Assembly: GCF_002019795.1 (NCBI RefSeq)
Contig: NZ_KV917381.1
Location: forward strand, 4,310,068 to 4,374,067
DNA: 64,000 bases
DNA from: Bacillus alkalicellulosilyticus
GTDB lineage: Bacteria; Bacillota; Bacilli; Bacillales; Bacillaceae_F
Reading direction: 5' to 3'
Of this stretch, positions 53,861-61,598 are shown one piece after another (position 1 is the stretch's first letter; the number at the start of each line of letters is the position of its first letter). The translations under genes and the position numbers were made by a program. The notes under the pieces are model-generated. The model did no database searches and was not told where the DNA came from. It worked only from the letters and a program-made list of their open reading frames with translations.

Positions 53861-55537
53861 ATGAAAAAAATAGCTATTATTTTATTTTTGCTTGTTTCCT
53901 ATTTTATTGGCGCTGGTTTCAGTGAAGCTAATAGCACTGGACAGCTACTTATCATTAACAAAACGAATAATCAAATGGCTTTTTATTCAGACGGAAAGTT
54001 GGTTCGCACATTTAATGTAGCTACTGGACGAGAGGCTGGATTTACACCTGAAGGTACTTTTAAAGTTGTAAACAAGATAAAAAATCGACCCTATTATAAA
54101 GAAAACATTGCTGGTGGAGATCCTAAAAATCCATTAGGTGATCGTTGGTTAGGGATAAATGCTCGTGGAACTTATGGAACAACCTATGCTATACACGGCA
54201 ACAACAACCCAAGTTCAATAGGAACTTATGCAAGTGCAGGCTGTATTCGAATGTACAATGAAGAAGTAAGGTGGCTATATGACCAAGTTGCCCTTCATAC
54301 ACCAGTTGTGATATTACATTCTAAACAATCATTTGATACAATAGCCACTAATCATGGATACGGACTGAAAAGTAAAATTGGCAGTGTAACAGTCAATAAA
54401 ACTAGTCCCCAGCCTACCAATACATCTGTTACAATCACTGCGAAAACGGTTAGTGGCATAAACACAAGGTATAAATATCTTATTTATGATGGAGGCAAAT
54501 GGAAGACCCTTTCAAACTTCACAAGTAAAAACCAAATCACTTGGAAACCTCAAAAAGCAGGTAGCTATAAAATAAAAGTCCAAGTGAAAAACAAAAACGG
54601 TTCTGGTGTAGAAGATGAAAAGGTAATAAGTTATAAGGTTTTCAAACCAGCATCCATTAGTTCAGTTTCTGTAAATAAATCAAGTCCACAAGTAACAAAC
54701 ACATCCGTAACAGTATCAGCAAAATCGAATGATAATAAGAACAATCGGTTTAAATTTTCAATTTACGACGGTAATAAATGGAAAACCATTCAAAAATACT
54801 CTGAAGTAAGCAAAATCACTTGGAAGCCAACAAAAGCTGGGACATATAAAATTAAAGTCGAAGCAAAACATAAAAGTTCTGCAAAAAAAGCAGATCATGA
54901 AAAAATAATTACTTTTAAGGTGTATAATCCAGCTACTGTTTCTTCGTTAAAAACTAATAAAAAAGGGCCTCAACCTACACAAACAACTATACAAATTGAA
55001 GCCAACTCAAATGACAACGCAAATAATAGCTTTAAATTTATGGTTCATAACGGCGAAAAGTGGAAAACGATTCAAGATTATTCAAAGAGTAAAATGGTTA
55101 ACTGGACCCCTTCCTCTCCGGGAAATTACAAAGTTAAAGTACTTGTTAAACATAAATACTCAACAAAAAAACATGATAGCGTGAAGGAAATCAATTATAC
55201 GATATTTGCTCCAGCTACTATACAAGAGATCACAACAGACAAAAGCAGCCCACAAACAGCTAATAGTGAGATAACAATAAACGCTCTCTCCAATGATAAG
55301 AAAAACCATCTTTATAAGTTTTCCATATATGACGGTCATGGATGGGTTACGTTACAAGATTATTCTTCAAAATCTAGCTTGGTTTGGACTCCATCTAACC
55401 ATGGTACTTTTAAAATAAAGGTAGATGTTAAACATAAACATTCGAAGAAAAAAGCAGATGATAGTAAAGAATTGCCGTTTGTAATCCACCAATCTGTTTC
55501 TATTCTAGGGATTACACAGAACACACGCGATGAATAG
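53861..55537 (+). CDS. Secreted L,D-transpeptidase with four Ig-like repeats
   Basis: A 558-residue exported protein: signal peptide (1-24), a YkuD catalytic domain (~28-160) with His112 (AIHGNNN) and Cys128 (SAGCIRM), then four tandem beta domains of ~93 residues starting near 174, 268, 361 and 454. Each repeat has a Y-or-F-K-F-x-I-Y-D-G..W..L core and an ITWKP-like segment ending in YKIKV, as in Y_Y_Y-type domains. The enzyme remodels peptidoglycan cross-links; the repeats probably bind wall or matrix polysaccharide. AAGGAGGTGGGG precedes the ATG. Confidence 0.88.
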   Translation: MKKIAIILFLLVSYFIGAGFSEANSTGQLLIINKTNNQMAFYSDGKLVRTFNVATGREAGFTPEGTFKVVNKIKNRPYYKENIAGGDPKNPLGDRWLGINARGTYGTTYAIHGNNNPSSIGTYASAGCIRMYNEEVRWLYDQVALHTPVVILHSKQSFDTIATNHGYGLKSKIGSVTVNKTSPQPTNTSVTITAKTVSGINTRYKYLIYDGGKWKTLSNFTSKNQITWKPQKAGSYKIKVQVKNKNGSGVEDEKVISYKVFKPASISSVSVNKSSPQVTNTSVTVSAKSNDNKNNRFKFSIYDGNKWKTIQKYSEVSKITWKPTKAGTYKIKVEAKHKSSAKKADHEKIITFKVYNPATVSSLKTNKKGPQPTQTTIQIEANSNDNANNSFKFMVHNGEKWKTIQDYSKSKMVNWTPSSPGNYKVKVLVKHKYSTKKHDSVKEINYTIFAPATIQEITTDKSSPQTANSEITINALSNDKKNHLYKFSIYDGHGWVTLQDYSSKSSLVWTPSNHGTFKIKVDVKHKHSKKKADDSKELPFVIHQSVSILGITQNTRDE

Positions 55538-55590
55538 GTTTGACTACACGTAACGTTTCTCTCATAATACATTGCATAAAAAAATAGGAA

Positions 55591-55678
55591 CCGGGACAAA
55601 AGGTTACATTATGTAGCCACTGAAAAAGTTAAAAACAGACTTTTTCAGCGCCCTCTGCATTATACCTATTGTCCCGGC
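55591..55678 (+). terminator. Terminator hairpin with a second hairpin inside its loop
   Basis: The outer stem CCGGGACAA.AGGT/ACCTATTGTCCCGG encloses a complete CACTG-family hairpin (CACTGAAAAAGTT/GACTTTTTCAG, 55617-55655). It lies past the L,D-transpeptidase stop. The rest of the gap up to 55917 has no gene. Confidence 0.8.
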
Positions 55679-55917
55679 CCGTAAGCGCGTAATTGCCACA
55701 GCCTTTTTACCTCTTGTTGTGAATGTTTTTTCACAATTGATTTTTGGTCGATTGAAGTCCGTGCTACTGTTTTAATAGTTATGTCTGACTCTCTTCTAAA
55801 TTATTGTTGCAAAGGAATCCGAAGACAAACGGACAAGAAAAAAAAACAAAAGAAAGTAATTACCTCCTTTTGTGTAAGACCTCTATCTCTATTTTTTAAT
55901 TCCTAATACCTATGCTA

Positions 55918-56067
55918 TTAGCTAGATTGATTTGACTGCAAAAACGTCCTTATGTCTTCAATTGTCAATCCTAAATTGCGTGCCTCTTCAAGTAGCTCTT
56001 TCCACTCAGGGTCTAATTGTTCAGTTGATTTCATACTAGTAGGTATAATGGTAGAACTGGATATCAT
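55918..56067 (-). CDS. SinI-like anti-repressor peptide
   Basis: A 49-residue protein. Its core LDPEWKELLEEARNLGLTIE followed by DIRTFL matches the SinI/SinR dimerisation helix-hairpin (B. subtilis SinI: LDQEWVELM..). SinI binds SinR and relieves repression of matrix and motility genes. There is no DNA-binding domain. AAGGGGGAG lies five bases before the ATG. A TATAAT at 56174-56179 (minus strand) may drive it. No sinR is adjacent. Confidence 0.75.
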   Translation of the reverse strand: MISSSTIIPTSMKSTEQLDPEWKELLEEARNLGLTIEDIRTFLQSNQSS

Positions 56068-56294
56068 CTTAACTCCCCCTTTACGTATATAAGGAGGTCG
56101 GTTGTACTAATAACTCCACATATTTAAAGTACCCAAAATAAAAATATGCTTCATCGTTCCCTTCTACATTACTATTATACCTTTTTTACCCAGTAAAAAG
56201 AAACTATTGATTAACGACAATTTTCGAGATTATTTCTATAAATTCGATAATGTTGGATTCCTTTTATACATTGATGACTATACTAGCACCTAGT

Positions 56295-56313
56295 GTTCTC
56301 TTTTTGGTATGAT
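56295..56313 (+). promoter_or_regulatory. Possible promoter and SinR-like site before the glycosidase-like gene
   Basis: GTTCTCT (56295-56301) equals the SinR half-site consensus GTTCTYT. It lies just upstream of a TGGTATGAT extended -10 (TATGAT 56308-56313), about 85 bases before the gene. A 7-mer alone is weak evidence. Confidence 0.3.
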
Positions 56314-56396
56314 AGAAAGTACAGAAACACCAAACCACATAAAGAAAGCGCTTACTTTTATAAGGGCTATTACATATCTACTATAAGGAGGATATT

Positions 56397-58109
56397 ATGA
56401 AAAAGGTTTATGATAATTTTAACGTTGCTATTTATTGTACGGCTTCATGCTTAGATAATAGTTTTGAGCAACTTAGCAATGAATTAGATTTTTTTGAAAA
56501 ACATATTAATGTATCAAAGGTCTATGTAGAAAGTCATCGTGGAGATGTGACGTTAAGTAAAGAAAGATTACTAGAATTAAAACAATTCCTTGAAGGAAGA
56601 GGAATCGAAGTGGCTGGGGGGATAACACCTACTCTTGGTGAAGCATATCGTCCTGGTTATAATCGCTTATTTGGTGGAATTTGTTATACAGAGGAAGCTT
56701 CTCGAGCAAAAATGAAAGAAGTGATTGAGAGAACAGCTTCTGTATTTGATGAAATCATCCTTGATGACTTCTTCTTTACAAATTGTGGATGTGATGATTG
56801 TCTTTCTCTAAAAGGGGACCGTACATGGGAAGAGTTTAGACTTGCTCTTTTACAAGACGTCTCTGAAAATCTAGTCGTAAATCCTGCAAAAGCAGTTAAT
56901 CCTAATGTGAAAATGGTTATAAAGTATCCGAATTGGAATGAATCATATTCTTCATCGGGTTATAACACAATTGAACAACCCCCTATTTTTGATGGAGTTT
57001 ATACAGGTACAGAAACAAGGGATCCAGAAACAACTCAGCAACACTTACCAAGATATGCATCCTATTCCTTATTAAGATGGATGGATAACCTAGTCCCTGG
57101 AAAGAACGGTGGCGGTTGGTTTGACAGTCTTGATTGTACGTATATCGATTATTATTTAGAGCAAGCGAATTTAACGGTGTTTGGTAAAGCGAAAGAATTA
57201 ACTCTATTCTGTTATTCGTTATTAAAAGATAGTAATTATACACCAGCACTAGGATTTCAGTTAGAAAAGCTAGACCAAGTTGCAAGTGAAATTAGCAATC
57301 CAGTCGGTCTGAAGGTATACGAACCTCACCAAGCTAAAGGAGAGGAACACCTATATGATTATCTCGGAATGTTAGGGATCCCAATTGAGCTTACTCCTCA
57401 TTTTCCAACAGGTGACGCTCCAATTCTTGTAACAGCAAATGCCGCTAAAGATAGCCAAATCATTGAGAGAATGAAAGGGTACTTAAGAAATGGCGGAAAC
57501 GTCATTATGACTTCGGGTTTTATTGAGAAAATGGAAGGTAACGGCATTGAAGAATTCACGACAATTCGGACAACCGGTAAAAAGATGAATGTTCAACAGT
57601 TTGCTATTGATACGGAAGTTTGTAGCTTTGAAGAGTTCACTTTCGGTTCTTCTGGTATTTCTTTCCCTTTATTTTCTTATAGCACAAACGGAACTTGGCA
57701 GACGGTTATTGGAACAAATAAACAGAACAATATACCTGTATTAATGTACGATAACTATAGTAAAGGGAAAGTGTACTCTTTCATTATACCTGACAACTTT
57801 GCAGATCTGAGACTACTCCCAAGTCCTGTACTTTCTAAATTAAGAAGTGTACTGACTGAATCTATTCTTCCGTTTGAGGTACAAGGTCCAAGTGATCTTG
57901 GGATTTTCGTCTATGACAATGATGTATTTGTCATTGAAACGTTTGCTAAAATCCCACAAACTTGGAGCATCCTTCTACCAAAAGGAAAAAAATTAGAGCA
58001 GGTCGGTTTATCTAACGAAGTAAAATCATCAGCGACAGTAGGCGATGGAACCACTGTATATGATATACGTTTAAATCCTTCTACCTTCCAAACCTATCGA
58101 ATTAAGTAA
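56397..58109 (+). CDS. Cytosolic glycosidase-like protein, family uncertain
   Basis: A 570-residue protein without a signal peptide. Residues 1-270 look like a TIM barrel (EIILDDFFFTNCGCDDC; KMVIKYPNWNES), 320-430 like a Rossmann-type amidotransferase fold (LVTANAAKDSQIIERMKGYL, GGNVIMTSGF), and the rest is beta-rich. This barrel-Rossmann-beta order resembles family 42 beta-galactosidases, but I cannot place the catalytic Glu pair. Strong AAGGAGG before the ATG. Divergent from the SinI-like gene. Confidence 0.6.
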   Translation: MKKVYDNFNVAIYCTASCLDNSFEQLSNELDFFEKHINVSKVYVESHRGDVTLSKERLLELKQFLEGRGIEVAGGITPTLGEAYRPGYNRLFGGICYTEEASRAKMKEVIERTASVFDEIILDDFFFTNCGCDDCLSLKGDRTWEEFRLALLQDVSENLVVNPAKAVNPNVKMVIKYPNWNESYSSSGYNTIEQPPIFDGVYTGTETRDPETTQQHLPRYASYSLLRWMDNLVPGKNGGGWFDSLDCTYIDYYLEQANLTVFGKAKELTLFCYSLLKDSNYTPALGFQLEKLDQVASEISNPVGLKVYEPHQAKGEEHLYDYLGMLGIPIELTPHFPTGDAPILVTANAAKDSQIIERMKGYLRNGGNVIMTSGFIEKMEGNGIEEFTTIRTTGKKMNVQQFAIDTEVCSFEEFTFGSSGISFPLFSYSTNGTWQTVIGTNKQNNIPVLMYDNYSKGKVYSFIIPDNFADLRLLPSPVLSKLRSVLTESILPFEVQGPSDLGIFVYDNDVFVIETFAKIPQTWSILLPKGKKLEQVGLSNEVKSSATVGDGTTVYDIRLNPSTFQTYRIK

Positions 58110-58118
58110 AGCGAGAAG

Positions 58119-58156
58119 CTGAGACAAAGGGGAAAAACCTTTTGTCTCAGTTTTTT
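58119..58156 (+). terminator. ACAAAGG-core terminator
   Basis: The stem CTGAGACAAAGG/CCTTTTGTCTCAG is followed by six T, just past the glycosidase-like gene. Confidence 0.88.
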
Positions 58157-58239
58157 GTCATTTGAATGTAACGTCCTTCTTATGTCATACTTATGACACT
58201 TTTACACTTGAATGCTCTTGCATACGGAGGATAGTCTAC

Positions 58240-58742
58240 ATGAACTACGAACTATATGATGAAGCAAAACAATTTATTATAACTTGTTATCAAGAGCTTG
58301 GGAGAACTAAAGAAGAGGCATAGAAACGGTTGTTAGAATTAAAAAACTAATCAAAGAATATGGCAAGTACGAGCATACTTTTGATGAGTTAAAACATGGA
58401 GCTAAAATGGCGTGGCGTAATAGCAATCGATGTATTGGTAGATTATTTTGGGATAGTTTACATGTGGTTGATAAGCGACAAGTAGAGACTGAGGATGATA
58501 TTAGCAAGTCTTTACTCGAACATATTAAATACGCCACAAACTGTGGGAAAATCAGGTCAACAATAACCGTATTTAAGCCTGAATCTCCTGATGGGATTAA
58601 TTTTCGAATTATTAATCACCAATTGCTACGATACGCCGGCTATAAATTAGGTTGGGAAAAGTAATATGGCGACTTTGTTCTACTGCCACTGGTTTATCAA
58701 AAAGATAATGATGAACCTAGACTCTACGACATTCCTAAAGTA
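58240..58742 (+). pseudogene. nos: Nitric oxide synthase oxygenase, decayed
   Basis: The remains of a bacterial NOS. The start (MNYELYDEAKQFIITCYQEL behind GGAGG) is followed by a stop and frameshift. The haem-ligand region [19 protein letters not shown] and [10 protein letters not shown] are intact in the next frame. About 20 family residues are then deleted ([11 protein letters not shown]), after which a stop and shift lead to DFVLLPLVYQKDNDEPRLYD. The C-terminal two thirds are missing. At least three lesions make it non-functional. Confidence 0.88.
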
Positions 58743-58770
58743 AGGAAGCTAACCTTATACACACCGTTCT

Positions 58771-59484
58771 TTATGCCGTATCAACCGCTGTTATTAATTC
58801 TCCGTACAATTCTTTGAAAAGTAGTTCTTTCACCATTTTACTTGTTACTTTTGAAGCCCTTGGTACAACAATTCTTCCATTGTCATCAACGATGTCACGT
58901 GTAACCACTTTACCAACTACTAAATCTGCTTCCATTCGTAAACAGTAAGGGTCAATATCAATCTCTTTTATCGGCTTTGTTTTCTCAAAAGGATATTTTA
59001 AATGTGGATCAATTTCATTGGCTTTGCCTGTTTGAAATTCACTAACTTTATGTTGAACGGCTGACAATAGTGTTTCTACTTCGTGTTGACTTTTTTTCCT
59101 TAATTGAATACTTTCATTCTTTTGAGCTTCTATATATTTTTCTGCTTCAACTTTTGCTTGTTGTTTAAGTATGAGAGCTTCTCTTTCAGCAGAAACTATA
59201 ATTTCCTTTGCTTTTGACATCGCTTGTTTTTTTATTTTAATAGCTGTTTGGACCGTATTTTTTTTAATCGTGTTCGTTGTTTCTTCTACTCGAATTAATG
59301 CCTTTTTTACCATCTCATCTTGTTTCTGAAATTCCCTTACTTTCTTCTCCATTTCGTCTTTTTCTTTTAGTACCACCAAATACTCGTTTCGAAGCTCTTC
59401 TATGTATGAGTCAACCTGCTTTTTGTTATAACCGTGGATTGAACGTTCAAATGTCTTATTTTTTCTATTCGTATCCATTACCAA
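58771..59484 (-). CDS. DivIVA-domain coiled-coil protein
   Basis: A 237-residue cytosolic protein. The N terminus (FERSIHGYNKKQVDSYIEEL) matches the DivIVA membrane-curvature domain, a coiled coil runs from ~30 to 150, and a C-terminal domain follows (LVVGKVVTRDIVDDNGRIVV, then a helix). That domain is like the module preceding HD-GYP domains in other proteins. The TTG at 59484 is nine bases from GGAGG, better than the ATG at 59478. It starts two bases after the glycosyltransferase gene, so it may position that enzyme. Confidence 0.75.
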   Translation of the reverse strand: MVMDTNRKNKTFERSIHGYNKKQVDSYIEELRNEYLVVLKEKDEMEKKVREFQKQDEMVKKALIRVEETTNTIKKNTVQTAIKIKKQAMSKAKEIIVSAEREALILKQQAKVEAEKYIEAQKNESIQLRKKSQHEVETLLSAVQHKVSEFQTGKANEIDPHLKYPFEKTKPIKEIDIDPYCLRMEADLVVGKVVTRDIVDDNGRIVVPRASKVTSKMVKELLFKELYGELITAVDTA

Positions 59485-59486
59485 AA

Positions 59487-61136
59487 TTAATTACCTCCAG
59501 ACATTTTTGTTATTACTAGTCTTTCAGATTTCAATAGTTCTATACATCGTTTAAGTCTAATCGTGCCTACTTTCTTTAAAATAGGTGTGGAATCTGGATG
59601 TTCTAATACTTTCAGTAGGAAATACATACCCCTTTGCGTTCTTCCTAAGCGAATTTGCTGCAGAGCAGAGTTAAAAAGTTTTTCTGGTGTATCAAATGTT
59701 TCAGTTCGTTTATGTTCAATAGTTTGTAAAGGTATAGTAGGGTGCTTCGCTCTACCGTGGACCTGTTGAATTTGTTTTTGTTTCATAATTTCATATAAAC
59801 CTTGGACTGCTCCATAAAATCGGGCTGTAGCTAAAAATAATCCATAAATGCTCGCAAAAAAAGGAAGCAACCCTATTTGTTTAAAACCCTGGGAGTGATA
59901 GACTATTGGTCTAATTAGCACCATAACCATTCCTATAATCGCTATATGCACTACTGTTAAATAAATGTAGTGAGTAAGAATCGAACTAGGTTCACCTGAG
60001 GTAGTTAATTGTATCGATAGTATTATCTTTAGCGCAATTGCCACAAATGCTTGAAAAGTAGCAAAGAATTTAGTTGGTATCCCGAGTAAACCTAACATCC
60101 CTTTATGACCATATTTATAGTCTCCTAGCTTTAAACGATGGCTATATAATGTAATAACCCCGAGTAACATCCATACCTTTCGTTGTTTCCATAGCTCTTC
60201 CCACGATGCAGGTGCATCCGTATAACTAATAGCTTCAGGAACCATCTTTATTTTGCCGAAACGGTGCATCTTCCACGTCATGTCCATATCTTCCGCCGCT
60301 AATTTTGATGTATTGTAGCCACCGACTTTTTCTAATAAGTCGAGACGAAAAACTTGCATAGCACCACTACAACACAAGACACTATTGTACATTTGCTGGA
60401 CTCTTCGGTCTAACTCCATTGCTAGATAATACTCTATTGATTGTAGCCTTGTTAGGATCGACTGGTTTACATTCCGAATTCTTACGTTTGTCGCACATGC
60501 CACTGCTACTCCGTCGACTATGGGCTGAATTGCTCTGGCAATACAATATTCATCTGCTAATTCAGTGTCTGCATCTATTCTCACAATAAGAGGATATTTA
60601 GCATGAGTTAATCCATAATTAAGCGCTGCACTTATGGGAAATTGATTTACTGGAGTTTTATACGATAGAGGTATAATTGTGTCAAAGTCTTTTGCTAAAT
60701 TAGTAATGACTTGAAATGTATGGTCAGTACTGTTGTTTTCAATCAGGATAATTTCAATTGGGTATGGTACCTTTTGTTTAAGTAATGATTGAACTAATAC
60801 TTTAATTGTAGTGGCTTCATTATGACAAGGAACAATAACCGAAACTCCATTGTATGTTGGATGTCTCAGGTTTTTATTTATAAATACGTACTCCTTTTGT
60901 TCTTTTCTTTTTATTTTTTGATGTAATGCTTGGCCCAATAATAGAAGTGGTCTACCAAACAAATATAAGGCCATCGCAGCGACTATAACGATAGTAAAAA
61001 TGTAAACAGTAGAATGATACCAATTTTTCTCTATTAAAAGCAGTTGATGGTGATATAGCATAGTCAAGAACAGTAAAACACACACGAGCCCTAATATCGT
61101 TCCAATTATATATACTCTACTTCTTACTTTGTTCAT
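59487..61136 (-). CDS. Processive family 2 glycosyltransferase, membrane-bound
   Basis: A 549-residue polymer synthase of the BcsA/PgaC/HasA kind: two N-terminal helices, a GT2 domain (SVIVPCHNEATTI; RIDADTE with DxD; CSGAMQVFR; AEDMDMTWKM) with a QRKVW variant of the Q-x2-RW motif, then three or four C-terminal helices and a ~110-residue cytosolic tail. There is no PilZ domain. AAAGGAAAAAG favours the ATG at 61136 over one at 61160. The product is probably an exopolysaccharide of unknown type. Confidence 0.85.
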   Translation of the reverse strand: MNKVRSRVYIIGTILGLVCVLLFLTMLYHHQLLLIEKNWYHSTVYIFTIVIVAAMALYLFGRPLLLLGQALHQKIKRKEQKEYVFINKNLRHPTYNGVSVIVPCHNEATTIKVLVQSLLKQKVPYPIEIILIENNSTDHTFQVITNLAKDFDTIIPLSYKTPVNQFPISAALNYGLTHAKYPLIVRIDADTELADEYCIARAIQPIVDGVAVACATNVRIRNVNQSILTRLQSIEYYLAMELDRRVQQMYNSVLCCSGAMQVFRLDLLEKVGGYNTSKLAAEDMDMTWKMHRFGKIKMVPEAISYTDAPASWEELWKQRKVWMLLGVITLYSHRLKLGDYKYGHKGMLGLLGIPTKFFATFQAFVAIALKIILSIQLTTSGEPSSILTHYIYLTVVHIAIIGMVMVLIRPIVYHSQGFKQIGLLPFFASIYGLFLATARFYGAVQGLYEIMKQKQIQQVHGRAKHPTIPLQTIEHKRTETFDTPEKLFNSALQQIRLGRTQRGMYFLLKVLEHPDSTPILKKVGTIRLKRCIELLKSERLVITKMSGGN

Positions 61137-61169
61137 CGTCTTTTTCCTTTCATTTATCATAGATTCCAC

Positions 61170-61548
61170 CCAAAGGAACTGGTTATATAGTCCATTTCTA
61201 TGAGTAATTTCAGTGAAATATGACTAATAAAAAGATAAATAAACTATATTAATTAGGTATTAAGAACCAACCAAAGATCCCTAGCATTCTTTTTGGTATT
61301 TACATATTTCTTTGATTACTTAGTAGAGGTAGTTCAAGAGTAAATTACACCTTGGTTTGATGGACTCTTCGGACATTTTAGGGGAGGAGGAAGCTTGATG
61401 TGGCCGGCACAGGCGCTGCTTGGATATAAGTTAGTGACGTGGACTTGGCAAGTGTCCATGCAGGAAGTAATAAACTACCTTTTGCTAAAAATCAGGTACA
61501 ACCATCTTCAAGAGAAGGAAATCCGTATTTTTCATTCTATTCCCTATC
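61170..61548. other. Intergenic region upstream of the glycosyltransferase
   Basis: About 380 bases with no supported gene; the short plus-strand frames have no ribosome site. It should hold the promoter of the glycosyltransferase-DivIVA pair. Confidence 0.5.
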
Positions 61549-61589
61549 AAAAAAGCCTCGAACCATCATAAAGGTTCAAGGCTTTTTTT
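61549..61589 (-). terminator. Terminator of the DISM-GGDEF gene
   Basis: The stem AAAAAGCCT.GAACC/GGTTC.AAGGCTTTTT with a TATGAT-type loop lies just past the stop. Confidence 0.85.
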
Positions 61590-61598
61590 CAGTTCTTT

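Noticed and set aside
58407-58664. Intact small gene of 85 residues
   Set aside because: It is the central fragment of the decayed nitric oxide synthase gene with no ribosome site of its own.
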